Positions 15,906-27,341 of a stretch of DNA of 64,000 nucleotides are shown here, piece after piece (position 1 is the first letter of the stretch; each line of letters opens with the position of its first letter). The DNA comes from Vulcanococcus sp. (GTDB lineage: Bacteria > Cyanobacteriota > Cyanobacteriia > PCC-6307 > Cyanobiaceae), in contig JAHUZV010000020.1 in assembly GCA_019264575.1 (NCBI GenBank), forward strand, positions 56,316-120,315, read 5' to 3'. The translations under genes and the position numbers were made by a program. Below the pieces are notes generated by a model, which had not been told where the DNA came from, did not search any database, and saw nothing but the letters and a program-made list of their open reading frames with translations.

Positions 15906-16507
15906 CGCGCCTTCAGGTCCTTGAGTCGCATCATCGCTGAAGTCAAGGTCTCCTTGACGTAGCTGTCCAAGCTCTCCTCATGGAGAAGTGCGTTGAATCC
16001 CGCTTCGACGGAGGGATCATTGATCTCGGCGAGGGCATTGATGGCCGCGACCCCTTGGGCTGGGTTGTCACCGCGGCTGACTTCAAGCAGTAAGGCGACT
16101 GCCTGTTCCCCCACCTGGCCGAGGGCCATCACAGACGCCACGGCAACGACGGGGGAGTCATCGCCGAGGCCGTCTCTCAGCACCGCCATCGCCCCCTCGC
16201 TGAACGGGAGTCCCGGGTAGTTCGAGGCCAGTTGTGCGTAGGCCTTCACACAGCTTGCGCGCACCGTGGCGTCGTCTGTTGTCCGAAAGCAATCAGCGAT
16301 CGGTTGCATGGCTGCCTCGCCGAAAGAGCCCAGGGCCCGCACTGAGGCCCGTCTCAAGCCGACGTTGGGTTGACTGAGTAAGGCAATCAGCCTGGGGGTT
16401 GCTTCCTCTTGCCAGTGCTCCGCCATGGCGGTGAAGGCTTGGGTCTGGATATAGGGATTCGGATGCTCTAGGTCTTCAAATAATTTGTCGAGTACCTGGT
16501 TGCTCAC
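15881..16507 (-). CDS. cpeZ: CpeZ, chaperone-like partner of CpeY
   Basis: A 208-residue HEAT-repeat protein. CpeZ assists CpeY in chromophorylation of CpeA and is thought to stabilise subunits. Seen: N-terminus LFEDLEHPNPYIQTQAFTAMAEHW and repeats such as LLSQPNVGLRRASVRALGSFGEAA and VVAVASVMALGQVG. It lies downstream of cpeBA on the same strand, beyond the terminator at 16597, so it may be expressed by readthrough or from its own promoter. It converges on cpeF with a 25-base overlap. Confidence 0.85.
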   Translation of the reverse strand: MSNQVLDKLFEDLEHPNPYIQTQAFTAMAEHWQEEATPRLIALLSQPNVGLRRASVRALGSFGEAAMQPIADCFRTTDDATVRASCVKAYAQLASNYPGLPFSEGAMAVLRDGLGDDSPVVAVASVMALGQVGEQAVALLLEVSRGDNPAQGVAAINALAEINDPSVEAGFNALLHEESLDSYVKETLTSAMMRLKDLKARQASSLLS

Positions 16508-16596
16508 GCCGATCTCCGGTGCCTTGCTCTGTTTCTGGCCACCTTAATCCTCGCTTTGTCGGCCTCGCTTTCTTCGCTCTTGATGTGCAAGAAAAC

Positions 16597-16622
16597 TAAA
16601 AAAGGAGGCCCGAAGGCCTCCT
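16597..16622 (-). terminator. Terminator after cpeBA
   Basis: Stem AGGAGGCC (16603-16610) and GGCCTCCT (16615-16622), loop CGAA (a stable tetraloop class), with an A-run at 16598-16603 giving U residues on the minus strand. It closes the cpeBA transcript 28 bases after the cpeA stop and separates it from cpeZ. Confidence 0.85.
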
Positions 16623-16649
16623 GCACTCAAGCTGATTTCGATGAAGAGA

Positions 16650-17186
<537 letters not shown>

Positions 17187-17201
17187 CTATCTCTTGTTGA
17201 T

Positions 17202-18157
<956 letters not shown>

Positions 18158-18367
18158 ATGGACGCAACCCCCCAGGACATACAAGAGTCCATCGAGCAGC
18201 TCGTGGCCTACCGCGATCGTTTGCGCCAGGACGTCATTGCCATGGGGCAAAAGCTGAAGCTGCCCCAAGCCAAGATCGACCGCACCCTGGCGGATCACCC
18301 GGAGCTCACTCGCCTGGAAGAGGTGCTGGGTCAGCTCCAGAGCCAGTTGTCCCAGCCCCAGGGTTGA
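18158..18367 (+). CDS. Small coiled-coil protein upstream of cpcS
   Basis: A 69-residue helical protein (MDATPQDIQESIEQLVAYRDRLRQDVIAMGQKLKLPQAK...). The Leu/Ile heptad spacing suggests a helical hairpin or short coiled coil. It ends 26 bases before the cpcS start and probably shares its transcript with cpcS, pebA and pebB. No named family recognised; context suggests a helper for bilin synthesis or attachment. Confidence 0.55.
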   Translation: MDATPQDIQESIEQLVAYRDRLRQDVIAMGQKLKLPQAKIDRTLADHPELTRLEEVLGQLQSQLSQPQG

Positions 18368-18393
18368 TCGTGGAGGCTTCGTTTATCGTCCCT

Positions 18394-19684
<1,291 letters not shown>

Positions 19685-19689
19685 ATCCG

Positions 19690-20487
19690 ATGTCTATTCC
19701 TGCGGCACCACGGGCGACCAGCCTTGACCCTGTTCAACTCCCCGATTGGCGTTGGCAGTGTTTTTTGGATGAAGCGGTTGCCGCTCTGCAACCGCTGGGC
19801 CCAGAGCCCTATCCCATTGATCCTCAGTTCCTCAGCCGTGAGGGGGTGACTGGATCCAAGGCGAAGCCAGTGCCTGTGGCGACAGCAACCTGGGCTTGCC
19901 AGACCGAGAAATTTCGCCAAGTCCGTGCCGCGTGTGTGTCTGCGGGGAGCGCTGCTTCGGTGCTCAACTTCGTTATCAATCCACGGACGTGCTACGACCT
20001 GCCGTTTTTTGGCGCCGATTTGGTCACCCTCCCCAATGGCCACTTGCTGGCCTTGGATCTTCAGCCGGTTGACCGGGGAGATCGCCTTCATACCGAAGCG
20101 GTTTGGCCGGAGCTCCTGACGATCTTTGAGCGGTGGAAGCAGGCCTTGCCTGACGGAGGCCCAATCCCCGAAGAAGCCCAGCCCTACTTCTCGCCGGGAT
20201 TCCTGTGGACGCGGATTCCCCTGGGGGCCGAGGGAGATGCCCTCATCGATGCAGTGATTCGTCCGGCCTTTCAGGAGTATCTCCAGATGTATCTCAAGCT
20301 GGAGGCTTCCGCGAGCCCAGTATCAGCGGAGCGATCAGAGCAGTTGCTGGCGGGCCAAAAGCGCTACACGCGCTACCGCGCTGAGAAGGATCCGGCCCGA
20401 GGCATGCTCAGCCGTTTCTACGGCTCGGAATGGACCGAGGCCTACATCCATGATGTTCTCTTCGATCTCGAGTCTCAGTCCGTTTAG
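19690..20487 (+). CDS. pebB: Phycoerythrobilin:ferredoxin oxidoreductase PebB
   Basis: A 265-residue ferredoxin-dependent bilin reductase converting dihydrobiliverdin to 3Z-phycoerythrobilin. Family marks: [58 protein letters not shown] and [28 protein letters not shown]. Start at ATG 19690; TTG 19681 lies upstream in frame. Its stop TAG is followed immediately by the edge of an IS-like sequence, so the insertion removed any native downstream region but spared the gene. Confidence 0.93.
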   Translation: MSIPAAPRATSLDPVQLPDWRWQCFLDEAVAALQPLGPEPYPIDPQFLSREGVTGSKAKPVPVATATWACQTEKFRQVRAACVSAGSAASVLNFVINPRTCYDLPFFGADLVTLPNGHLLALDLQPVDRGDRLHTEAVWPELLTIFERWKQALPDGGPIPEEAQPYFSPGFLWTRIPLGAEGDALIDAVIRPAFQEYLQMYLKLEASASPVSAERSEQLLAGQKRYTRYRAEKDPARGMLSRFYGSEWTEAYIHDVLFDLESQSV

Positions 20488-21716
20488 GAGTTCGCTGAAA
20501 ACCCACTGGCGTCTGCGAAATGGGTCATCTGCCCAGCTGAGATGGGAGGCCAGCGGGAGCGCAGCGGCTCCCTGTTCTCCTACGGCTCGATCGAGGAGCG
20601 GATCCCAGCCAGCCATCCGCTGCGGCGGATCCGGACACTGGCCGATCAGGCTCTCGACCGGCTCAATCCCACCTTCTGCGCGCTGTATGCCGCAGAAGGC
20701 CGGCCATCGGTGCCACCTGAGCAGCTGCTGCTGGCCTCGTTGCTGCAGGTGTTCTACGGGATCCGCTCGGAGCGGCTGCCGTTGGAGCAGCTCAACTACA
20801 ACCTGCTGTTTCGCTGGTTTGTGGGCCTGAGTCCGGATGACCCGATCTGGCATCCCACCACATATGGCCTCCGGCCGACTTCGTCTACACCAAGAACCGC
20901 GAGCGGCTCCTCAACGACCAGTTGATGGGTCGCTTTCTGGAGAAATTGATGGCCGCCCCAGAAGTCAAACCATTGCTCAGCGATGAGCACTTCTCAGTGG
21001 ATGGCACCTTGCTGCGCAGGCTTGGGCGTCCCATGCCTCGCTGGAGCGGATCGACGGAGAGGACGATCCACCACCTCCGCCGTCAGGCCCTGGTGAGGGT
21101 TTTGGAGCTGCAAAGCCGAGCAAGAAGCGAGCCAAAGGGGATTTCCGCGGCATCAAGCTCAGCAACAAGACCCATCGCTCCAGCACGGATCCCGATGCCT
21201 TACTGACCCGGAAATCCAATGCCCACCCAGCACTGCCCAGCTACCGGGGGCACGTGCTCATGGACAACCGCCATGCCCTGATTGTCGATTGCAAGGTGAC
21301 GCAGGCGGTGCAAACAAGAACTTCGACACCAGAGGCTTTGTCGCTGAGATGCGGCGGCTTGGCGTCACGCCGCACGTGGCGCAGAACACCACCCGCTCTG
21401 GTGGTTCCGCGATCGATGGGCGCACCACCCGCCAGGAGGGCTACACCAAGTCGATCAACGCTCGCCGCGGTATCGAGAAGGTGTTCGGCTGGATCAAACA
21501 GTGGGGTGGGCTGCGCCAGTTCAAGCTGCGCGGCACAGGCAAGGTGAGTGCAGTATTTGGCCTGCACGTGATCGCCTACCACCTGATTCGGCTGGGCAAC
21601 CTGCTCAAGCCGGCGATGGCAGCAGCATGATCAGCGGGTTGCCCAGAGGTGTGGCCAAGCAGCAGTAATCAGAGCGCCGCAAAGGGATAAAACGTCTGAA
21701 ATCGGGTGTTCCGAAC
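20488..21716 (+). mobile_element. Decayed IS5-type insertion sequence
   Basis: An element of about 1.2 kb bearing a broken transposase. It appears to begin immediately after the pebB stop codon. I do not find intact terminal inverted repeats, so the right boundary is approximate (near 21716). An 11-base direct match (CGCTGAAAACC) occurs at 20493 and at 21725. The element separates the rod cluster from hemH and marks a change in base composition. Confidence 0.6.
20542..21630 (+). pseudogene. IS5-family transposase, frameshifted
   Basis: The protein is readable in pieces across three frames. Segment 1 (20542-20875) has SIEERIPASHPLRRIR and LFRWFVGLSPDDPIWHP. Segment 2 (about 20880-21015) has FTKNRERLL-like sequence and LLSDEHFSVDGTLL. 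Segment 3 (about 21015-21300) has FRGIKLSNKTHRS and HVLMDNRHALIVDCKVTQA. Segment 4 (21300-21630) has TRGFVAEMRRLGVTPHVAQNT, RRGIEKVFGWIKQ and FGLHVIAYHLIRLGNLL. Frameshifts near 20875 and 21015 and an internal deletion near 21300 destroy it. The D-D-E region is therefore split and the enzyme cannot be active. Confidence 0.85.
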
Positions 21717-21769
21717 CGCTGAAACGCTGAAAACCAGCCCGAACAGAGCCTGATCAGCGCTCATGAGAG

Positions 21770-21796
21770 AAAAACGCGCCTCATCAGGCGTTTTTT
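21770..21796. terminator. Bidirectional terminator near hemH
   Basis: Stem CGCCT (21777-21781) and AGGCG (21786-21790), loop CATC, with an A-run before it and six T after it (21791-21796). It can act for leftward hemH transcripts and for any rightward transcript from the IS. Confidence 0.6.
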
Positions 21797-21806
21797 CCGC
21801 ACACTC

Positions 21807-22982
21807 TTAGAGCAATCCCAGGGAATGAAGCGGGCCACGGCCGCTGAGCAGCTCCAGCAGGAAAGCGGAGAAGCCGAGCATTGCCAAGCGACCGTTCCAC
21901 ACCTCGGAGCTGTTGTTCCAGCCCCAGGCCCACTTGTCCTGGGGGTAGAGCTTCACCTTGGTGGGCAATGCCGCCGCCTGATCCAGGTTCACCTCAGGCC
22001 CCTCAAGGGCGTGCTGCACCAGGTTGGCCAGGCCTTCGATGAAGGACGGCGTGGTGTCGAGGGCGGGCACGCGGCGGAAGTTGGTGATGCCGGATTCGGT
22101 GGCGATCTCCCGGTATTCGATGTCGATTTCTTCGAGCGTTTCGATGTGCTCGCTCACGAAGCTGATCGGCACCACCACCAAATCCTTCACCCCTTGTTCG
22201 CCGAGCTCATGGAGCGCGTCGTCGGTGTAGGGCTTGAGCCACTCCACGGGACCCACCCGGCTCTGGTAGGCCAGGGTGAACGGGTTGCGGTAGCCCAGCT
22301 GCTGCTCCAGCCGATCGATGATCAGGCCGGCACAGGCCTGGATCTCCTCTTGATAGGGATCGCCCGCCTCTTCCACGTAGCTCTTGGGCACCCCGTGGGC
22401 GCTGAAGAACACATGGGCGCTGGCCGGATCGGGGCAGGCCTGGATCTCCTTGGCGATCAGCTCGGCCATGGCGCCGATGTAGCCGGGATCGTTGTAGTAG
22501 CTGCGGATGCAGCGAATCGGCAGGCGAGCGAAGTTCGTGTCGGCCTGGCGCAGCCGCTGCAGTTCCCGGAAGCTCGAGCCGCTGGTGCTGATCGAGAAGT
22601 GGGGGTAGAGCGGCAACACCACCACCTCATCGATGCCGTCGGCCTTGATATCGGCCACCGCCGATTCGGTGAACGGGTGCCAGTAGCGCATCGCCACGTA
22701 GCTGGTGGCTTCGATGCCGCGCTGGCGCAGGGTGCTCTGTAGCTCGCGCGCCTGCTGCTCGGTGATCCGGCGCAGCGGTGAACCGCCGCCGATCGAGCGG
22801 TAAGCCGCCTGGGATTTACCGGCCCGCAGGGTGCTGATCAACCAGGCCAACGGCTTCTGCAGGGCCGGGTTGGGCAACCGGATGATCTCCGGATCCGCAA
22901 ACAGGTTGTAGAGGAACGGCCCCACGTCCTGAATGCGCTCAGGCCCGCCGAGGTTCAGCAACAGCACGCCGACCTTGGCCAT
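21807..22982 (-). CDS. hemH: Ferrochelatase with C-terminal CAB-like domain
   Basis: A 391-residue ferrochelatase, inserting Fe2+ into protoporphyrin IX to make heme. Motifs: [12 protein letters not shown] at the start, [36 protein letters not shown] (active-site His) and [16 protein letters not shown]. The last about 35 residues ([19 protein letters not shown]...) form the chlorophyll a/b-binding-like segment typical of cyanobacterial HemH. Sampled GC is about 70%, like the right part of the window and unlike pebB. It lies alone between the IS remnant and cpcBA. Heme is the substrate of Ho1 at 26413. Confidence 0.95.
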   Translation of the reverse strand: MAKVGVLLLNLGGPERIQDVGPFLYNLFADPEIIRLPNPALQKPLAWLISTLRAGKSQAAYRSIGGGSPLRRITEQQARELQSTLRQRGIEATSYVAMRYWHPFTESAVADIKADGIDEVVVLPLYPHFSISTSGSSFRELQRLRQADTNFARLPIRCIRSYYNDPGYIGAMAELIAKEIQACPDPASAHVFFSAHGVPKSYVEEAGDPYQEEIQACAGLIIDRLEQQLGYRNPFTLAYQSRVGPVEWLKPYTDDALHELGEQGVKDLVVVPISFVSEHIETLEEIDIEYREIATESGITNFRRVPALDTTPSFIEGLANLVQHALEGPEVNLDQAAALPTKVKLYPQDKWAWGWNNSSEVWNGRLAMLGFSAFLLELLSGRGPLHSLGLL

Positions 22983-23247
22983 GACCTGTTCTATCCACTA
23001 ATGATGGGAAAGACCGTAAGGGGCGCGAGGCCGGTCAGTGGAAAAACCGCAGGGACCTCAAGAACTTGTCATCCCTTGCTGCCACTGGCTACTTGAATGG
23101 AACTGGTTAAAGATTATGAACGCCCTGACGGGTGCACACTGGGCTCTGGCGACAATCCCCCTGACGGGATGCGGTATGCCTCCCGGCAGACCCATCCGTA
23201 GTGTCTGCAGTCCCCATCCCTCAGACGAAGCCCAAAGGAGTTAACTC
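22983..23247 (+). promoter_or_regulatory. cpcBA leader/promoter region with repeated CCCTGACGGG
   Basis: A region of 265 bases between divergent hemH and cpcB. It carries two exact copies of CCCTGACGGG at 23123-23132 and 23159-23168, start-to-start spacing 36. Each copy has CCC/GGG arms and could form a small stem or bind a regulator. An AAAGGAG ribosome site lies a few bases before cpcB. Confidence 0.45.
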
Positions 23248-23766
23248 ATGTTCGACGCCTTCACCAAGGTTGTCGCCCAGGCTGATGCCCGGGGTCAATT
23301 CATCGGCGCTGGCGAGCTTGATGCTCTCGCCGCCATGGTTTCCGACAGCAACAAGCGTCTGGATGCGGTCAACCGCATCACCAGCAACGCTTCCACCATC
23401 GTGTCGGCCGCTGCTCGCCAGCTGTTCGCTCAGCAGCCCGCTCTGATTGCTCCTGGCGGCAATGCCTACACCTCCCGCCGCATGGCTGCTTGCCTGCGCG
23501 ACATGGAGATTATCCTTCGCTACGTCACCTACTCGATCTTCACTGGCGACGCTTCCGTGATGGAAGACCGCTGCCTGAATGGTCTGCGTGAGACCTACCT
23601 GGCCCTGGGCACCCCCGGCGCTTCCGTGTCCGCTGGCGTGAACCTGATGAAGGAAGCCGCCATCTCGATCGCCAATGCCAAGGCCGGCATCACCCAAGGT
23701 GATTGCACCGCCCTCATGAGCGAGATCGGCACCTACTTCGACCGTGCTGCTTCCGCTGTTGCCTGA
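23248..23766 (+). CDS. cpcB: Phycocyanin beta subunit
   Basis: A 172-residue phycocyanin beta subunit. The N-terminus [18 protein letters not shown] is classic CpcB. Bilin cysteines are Cys-82 (AACLRDMEI) and Cys-153 (TQGDCTAL). A strong ribosome-binding sequence precedes the ATG. First gene of cpcBA, 39 bases before cpcA. Cys-82 would be served by CpcS and Cys-153 by CpcT, both in this window. R-phycocyanin RpcB is the alternative, but neighbouring cpcE/cpcF and the lack of a fused RpcG favour C-phycocyanin. Confidence 0.95.
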   Translation: MFDAFTKVVAQADARGQFIGAGELDALAAMVSDSNKRLDAVNRITSNASTIVSAAARQLFAQQPALIAPGGNAYTSRRMAACLRDMEIILRYVTYSIFTGDASVMEDRCLNGLRETYLALGTPGASVSAGVNLMKEAAISIANAKAGITQGDCTALMSEIGTYFDRAASAVA

Positions 23767-23805
23767 TCCGGCACCAGTTCACGTCCACCCCTATTTTTCT
23801 CCGTC

Positions 23806-24294
23806 ATGAAGACGCCTCTCACCGAAGCCGTTTCCGCTGCTGATTCCCAGGGCCGTTTCCTGGGCAACACCGAAATCCAAGGCGCTTTCGGCCGTTTCAA
23901 CCGCGCCAAGGCTGGTCTCGAAGCCGCCAAGGCGCTGACCGCAAAGGCCGACACCCTGGTGAACGGCGCAGCCCAGGCTGTGTACTCCAAGTTCCCCTAC
24001 ACTACCCAAATGCAAGGTCCCGCCTACGCCGCCACGGAAGTAGGCAAGTCCAAGTGCTCGCGCGACATCGGTTACTACCTGCGCATGGTGACCTACTGCC
24101 TCGTGGCAGGCGGTACCGGCCCCATGGATGAATACCTGATTGCTGGTCTCGACGAGATCAACCGCACCTTCGAACTGTCCCCCTCCTGGTATGTCGAAGC
24201 TCTGAACTACATCAAGGCCAACCATGGTCTGAGCGGTGAGGCTGCCACCGAAGCCAACAACTACTTCGACTACGCCATCAACGCCCTGATCTGA
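23806..24294 (+). CDS. cpcA: Phycocyanin alpha subunit
   Basis: A 162-residue phycocyanin alpha subunit, standard length. The bilin site is Cys-84 ([14 protein letters not shown]). N-terminus [20 protein letters not shown] and C-terminus YFDYAINAL are diagnostic. Second gene of cpcBA. CpcE/CpcF encoded next door would attach phycocyanobilin at Cys-84. A strong terminator separates it from cpcE, so the two abundant structural subunits are made in excess of the lyase. Confidence 0.95.
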   Translation: MKTPLTEAVSAADSQGRFLGNTEIQGAFGRFNRAKAGLEAAKALTAKADTLVNGAAQAVYSKFPYTTQMQGPAYAATEVGKSKCSRDIGYYLRMVTYCLVAGGTGPMDEYLIAGLDEINRTFELSPSWYVEALNYIKANHGLSGEAATEANNYFDYAINALI

Positions 24295-24314
24295 TCAGCG
24301 TACGATTGGCCTTC

Positions 24315-24345
24315 AAGACCCCCCAATCGGGGGGTCTTTCTTTTT
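24315..24345 (+). terminator. Strong terminator between cpcA and cpcE
   Basis: Perfect 10-bp stem AAGACCCCCC (24315-24324) and GGGGGGTCTT (24329-24338), loop AATC, followed by TCTTTTT. It lies 20 bases after cpcA. Partial readthrough would give low cpcEF expression. Confidence 0.9.
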
Positions 24346-24367
24346 GTCTTGCGTTTCAGAGCGGGTT

Positions 24368-25195
24368 ATGTCGGCTCCCTCCTCCACAACCATTGAGATG
24401 GCTGACCCCATCGATGAAGCGGAGGCTTTGCGGCGGTTGAGGGCGACCGATGACCCCTCTGCTCAGTACTACGCCGCCTGGTGGTTGGGTCGTCATCGCA
24501 GTCAGCATCCAGACACGCTCCCGTTGTTGCTGGCTGCCATGCGTCAGCGGCGGGCGCGCCAGCTCGGTGATGGCGTGGAGGAGAACGCCGTCGCCCGCAA
24601 CGCCACCCGTGCCGTGGGAAAGTTGGGCCCGTCCGCGAGTGAGGCAATTCCAGTTCTCCTTGAATTACTGGATGACCCTGATTACGGCTTGAGGGAAGCT
24701 GCCGCCCGCTCCCTTGGTGAACTGAAGGCCACGGTGGCGCTACCGGCCCTAGTTGCTCGACTGAGATCGGGCCCGAACGTGGCCGGGGCCCGGGCCTCCG
24801 ATTCGGCCAATTTGGTCGAGCCCTGTGAGGCTCTCCTGGAAGCCATCGGTGATCTGGGGCCCTCAGATGAGGAGGTTATAGGAGTTCTGGAGTCGTTCTT
24901 GGCTCATGAGCGTCCTGTCGTTCAATGTTCGGCGTGCCGATCACTGCTTCAACTCACCCAAGAGCCCCGCTGGGGTGAGCGACTGAAGACCCTGTTGTTG
25001 CATCCCCAGTTGCAGGTCAGGCGCGCTGCATTGATGGACCTCGGAGCGACGGGTTGGCGTCCCGCGGCTCAGGCGATTGCTGCCACCCTGGCTGAAAACA
25101 GCCTCAAACTCATTGCCTTAAGGGGGTTGGTTGAGTCGGCTCCGAGTGACGGTCTTGATGAGGAGATTTTCGACGTGATGGATGGGTTGCTCTAG
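24368..25195 (+). CDS. cpcE: Phycocyanin alpha-subunit bilin lyase, E subunit
   Basis: A 275-residue HEAT-repeat (E/F type) lyase subunit. Typical marks: DEAEALRRLRATDDPSAQYYAAWWLGRHRS, AVARNATRAVGKLG and LLELLDDPDYGLREAAARSLGEL. With CpcF it forms the heterodimer that attaches phycocyanobilin to Cys-84 of CpcA. The start at ATG 24368 avoids the upstream terminator tail. It abuts cpcF with no gap (TAG then ATG). RpcE is the close alternative if the alpha subunit carried phycoerythrobilin. Confidence 0.88.
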   Translation: MSAPSSTTIEMADPIDEAEALRRLRATDDPSAQYYAAWWLGRHRSQHPDTLPLLLAAMRQRRARQLGDGVEENAVARNATRAVGKLGPSASEAIPVLLELLDDPDYGLREAAARSLGELKATVALPALVARLRSGPNVAGARASDSANLVEPCEALLEAIGDLGPSDEEVIGVLESFLAHERPVVQCSACRSLLQLTQEPRWGERLKTLLLHPQLQVRRAALMDLGATGWRPAAQAIAATLAENSLKLIALRGLVESAPSDGLDEEIFDVMDGLL

Positions 25196-25882
25196 ATGGT
25201 GCCTGACGACATGAACTCCCAAACCTCCGTTGAACAACGGATTGCCAATGTGCAATCGGCTGATTCTGCGGAGGCTCTCTTAAGTGCCGTTGAGCACTTG
25301 GCTGCAGCGAAGCATCCCTCGGCAACAGCCTGTTTGTTGGAAATCCTTGGTTTCAACAATCCAGGTGCGGCAGTAGCAGCGGTTGATGGTCTGATTGCTA
25401 TTGGAGAACCTGCTGTGGAGCCGATTCTTGCTTCGCTGGGTACTAACAACTATGGCGCTCGGGCATGGTCGGTTCGTGCCCTCGCCGGGATTGCTGATCC
25501 CCGTGGTCTTGAGGTGCTCGAGCGGGCCTTGGCGACGGATATTGGACCTTCCGTTCGGCGCGCTGCGGCGTCTGGCCTCGGACGCCTTGATCTGAGATCC
25601 CTGCCTGACGAGCAGGCCTCGGGCTTGGTCGAGAGGTGCTTGCAGGCGTTGCTATTGGCCTGTGGGGACGGAGAATGGATCGTTCGCTATGCCGTCGTTG
25701 TCGGTCTAGAAGGGTTGGCGCTGAAGCAAGCCGAACGGATTTCGGTCCTGAGCTTTGAAGCCCTCAGACATGCGCTGGCTGGCCTGGCCGCTGGATCGGA
25801 TCCGCTCACGCCTGTCGTGGTTCAAAGGCGTTCAGCCTTGGCTCTGCATCGCATTGATCACTCTGGAGGTCCCCATGGCTGA
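25196..25882 (+). CDS. cpcF: Phycocyanin alpha-subunit bilin lyase, F subunit
   Basis: A 228-residue partner of CpcE. HEAT-like units: AVEHLAAAKHPSATACLLEILGFNNPGAAVAAVDGLIAIGEPAVEPI and GARAWSVRALAGIADPRGLEVLE. It starts directly after the cpcE stop. Its own stop overlaps the ATG of a broken phosphatase gene (bases 25875-25882), an arrangement that suggests the phosphatase once belonged to this operon. Confidence 0.88.
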   Translation: MVPDDMNSQTSVEQRIANVQSADSAEALLSAVEHLAAAKHPSATACLLEILGFNNPGAAVAAVDGLIAIGEPAVEPILASLGTNNYGARAWSVRALAGIADPRGLEVLERALATDIGPSVRRAAASGLGRLDLRSLPDEQASGLVERCLQALLLACGDGEWIVRYAVVVGLEGLALKQAERISVLSFEALRHALAGLAAGSDPLTPVVVQRRSALALHRIDHSGGPHG

Positions 25883-26097
25883 ACAACGAATGCTTTTTAT
25901 CTGCCTCGGCAACATTTGCCGCTCTCCGGCCGCTGAAGGGGGCTTTCTGCACCTGATCCGCCCAAGCCGGACTGGAGGACCGCTTTGTGGTCTACAGCGC
26001 CGGCACTGGCGGCTGGCATGTGGGCAACCTCGCCGATCGGCAGATGCGGGCTGCTGCCCAGCGCCGTGGCATCCAGATGCCGATCCTCGCTCGCCAT
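25875..26097 (+). pseudogene. Truncated low-molecular-weight protein tyrosine phosphatase
   Basis: The first 28 codons read MAEQRMLFICLGNICRSPAAEGGFLHLI, the active-site loop of LMW phosphatases. The frame then breaks near 25960. The next segment continues in another frame as GLEDRFVVYSAGTGGWHVGN and RQMRAAAQRRGIQ. Similarity stops near 26097, so the C-terminal catalytic Asp region is lost. The intact copy at 27342 is very similar along the same stretch. This is a dead duplicate, in the position where cpcF ends. Confidence 0.85.
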
Positions 26098-26161
26098 CCT
26101 TGCCATCGTCCATTGCCATCTGCGGCCCATCCCTATCTACGGCATCGAAACCTCGGGTCTG

Positions 26162-26338
26162 ATGACCCTGGTGCAGCGTTCTACAGGCTGCAGCGGCGAT
26201 GCATTGCAATTCGCCTTCCACGAGCGGGGGGTGTCCAGCTTCCAGGTGAATCGGCGCAGCGACGATGGACTCACCTGGTGGTTTCAGGCCACGTTTAAAG
26301 TTGGTGTGCTCGACCCAATGGCAACTGCAGAGCGGTGA
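26162..26338 (+). CDS. Small protein, CSGDAL-NRRS family (copy 2), possibly a remnant
   Basis: A 58-residue frame from ATG 26162 (MTLVQRSTGCSGDALQFAFHE...). The block GCSGDAL...VNRRSDDGLTWWFQ matches the gene at 14442. The homologous N-terminus is only partly covered, so the true start may be upstream or the gene may be truncated. It directly follows the phosphatase pseudogene. Function unknown. Confidence 0.5.
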   Translation: MTLVQRSTGCSGDALQFAFHERGVSSFQVNRRSDDGLTWWFQATFKVGVLDPMATAER

Positions 26339-26412
26339 CCCAGCGGGTCAAGGTGACCCGCCTCGAGGACTGACTCTGGGCTTGAAGCGGCTTGTTGTTC
26401 CGCCGCTCAGCC

Positions 26413-27132
26413 TCAGGCGGCCACCGCCTCCGTGCTGCCGGCGCGCTGGCGGCGCGTGAGGAAGCCAAACAGCACCTTCCCGATGGCGGCGATCAGATTG
26501 CCTTCCAGCTCTTGGAACATCTTCATGTTGAGGTGAAAGGCGTGGTTCGCTTCCTCCACGATCCGATCGGCCATGGACTGATCGATCGGCAGGCTGTCGA
26601 GGGTGGCGCGGTAGTTGGTTTTGAAGCTCTTCTCGTTAGGAATGGCGTCGAACTCGTAAAAGCGCAGGCCATCGTGCTCGCCGAGGCCCATGGCTTTCTG
26701 AGCGATGTTCTTGAGGATCTGGCCACCGGAGAGATCGCCGATGTAGCGGGTGTAGTGGTGCCCTACCAGTAGCTCAGGGGCCTCCTGCGCCAACTGGTGA
26801 AGACGGGCCACGTACGCCTGGGCGGCGGGCGTGGGCCTCACGGCTTGGCGCCAGTTGTCACCGAAGTAATAGGAGAGATCCTGCTCCAGGCTGTCGCGGC
26901 GGTTGAGTTCCGGGAAGCCCACGGGGCCCACCACAGGGTGGCCTGTGGCCCTAAGGCGCCCAATCTCCTCTTCCATGGCGGAGTAAACGAAGAAGAGGTC
27001 GGCCACCAGGGTGCGGTAGCTGGCCTTGTCCACAACCCCTTTGAGGAAACAGCTGACGAAGCCAGTGTTTTCGGCCATGGTGTGGGCCTTCTTGGTGCCC
27101 TCACGCAGCTGCAGAGCCAGGTTGGCGGACAT
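26413..27132 (-). CDS. ho1: Heme oxygenase
   Basis: A 239-residue heme oxygenase, splitting heme to biliverdin IXalpha, the substrate of PebA. Motifs: LALQLREGTKKAHTMAENTGF (proximal His), VADLFFVYSAMEEE, HHYTRYIGDLSGGQILK (distal helix) and NHAFHLNMKMFQELE. The start ATG 27132 matches known Ho1 length (about 238); the upstream extension in the frame is not family-like. It is divergent from the intact phosphatase gene. Confidence 0.95.
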   Translation of the reverse strand: MSANLALQLREGTKKAHTMAENTGFVSCFLKGVVDKASYRTLVADLFFVYSAMEEEIGRLRATGHPVVGPVGFPELNRRDSLEQDLSYYFGDNWRQAVRPTPAAQAYVARLHQLAQEAPELLVGHHYTRYIGDLSGGQILKNIAQKAMGLGEHDGLRFYEFDAIPNEKSFKTNYRATLDSLPIDQSMADRIVEEANHAFHLNMKMFQELEGNLIAAIGKVLFGFLTRRQRAGSTEAVAA

Positions 27133-27341
27133 GGGTTCTGATCCAAGGGGGCGGCAATCTCCACAAGCTAAGGGCTGCCTCCTCGTTTGGAAGAGGCCCG
27201 TTGCGAACCATTGCTGGCCCCGCGCTTCAACCCTGTCGAGTGCGGAGGCCGGCAGCAACCTGGACCTGGGGCGTGCCTGGAGTTAACTTGCCGCTGGCGT
27301 TGCTTTAGGGCTCCTGTTGCCTCAGCGACTAGGGGTTGGCT

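Noticed and set aside
20488-21735. Terminal inverted repeats for the IS remnant
   Set aside because: I could find only a direct match (CGCTGAAAACC), not an inverted pair, so ends are not claimed.
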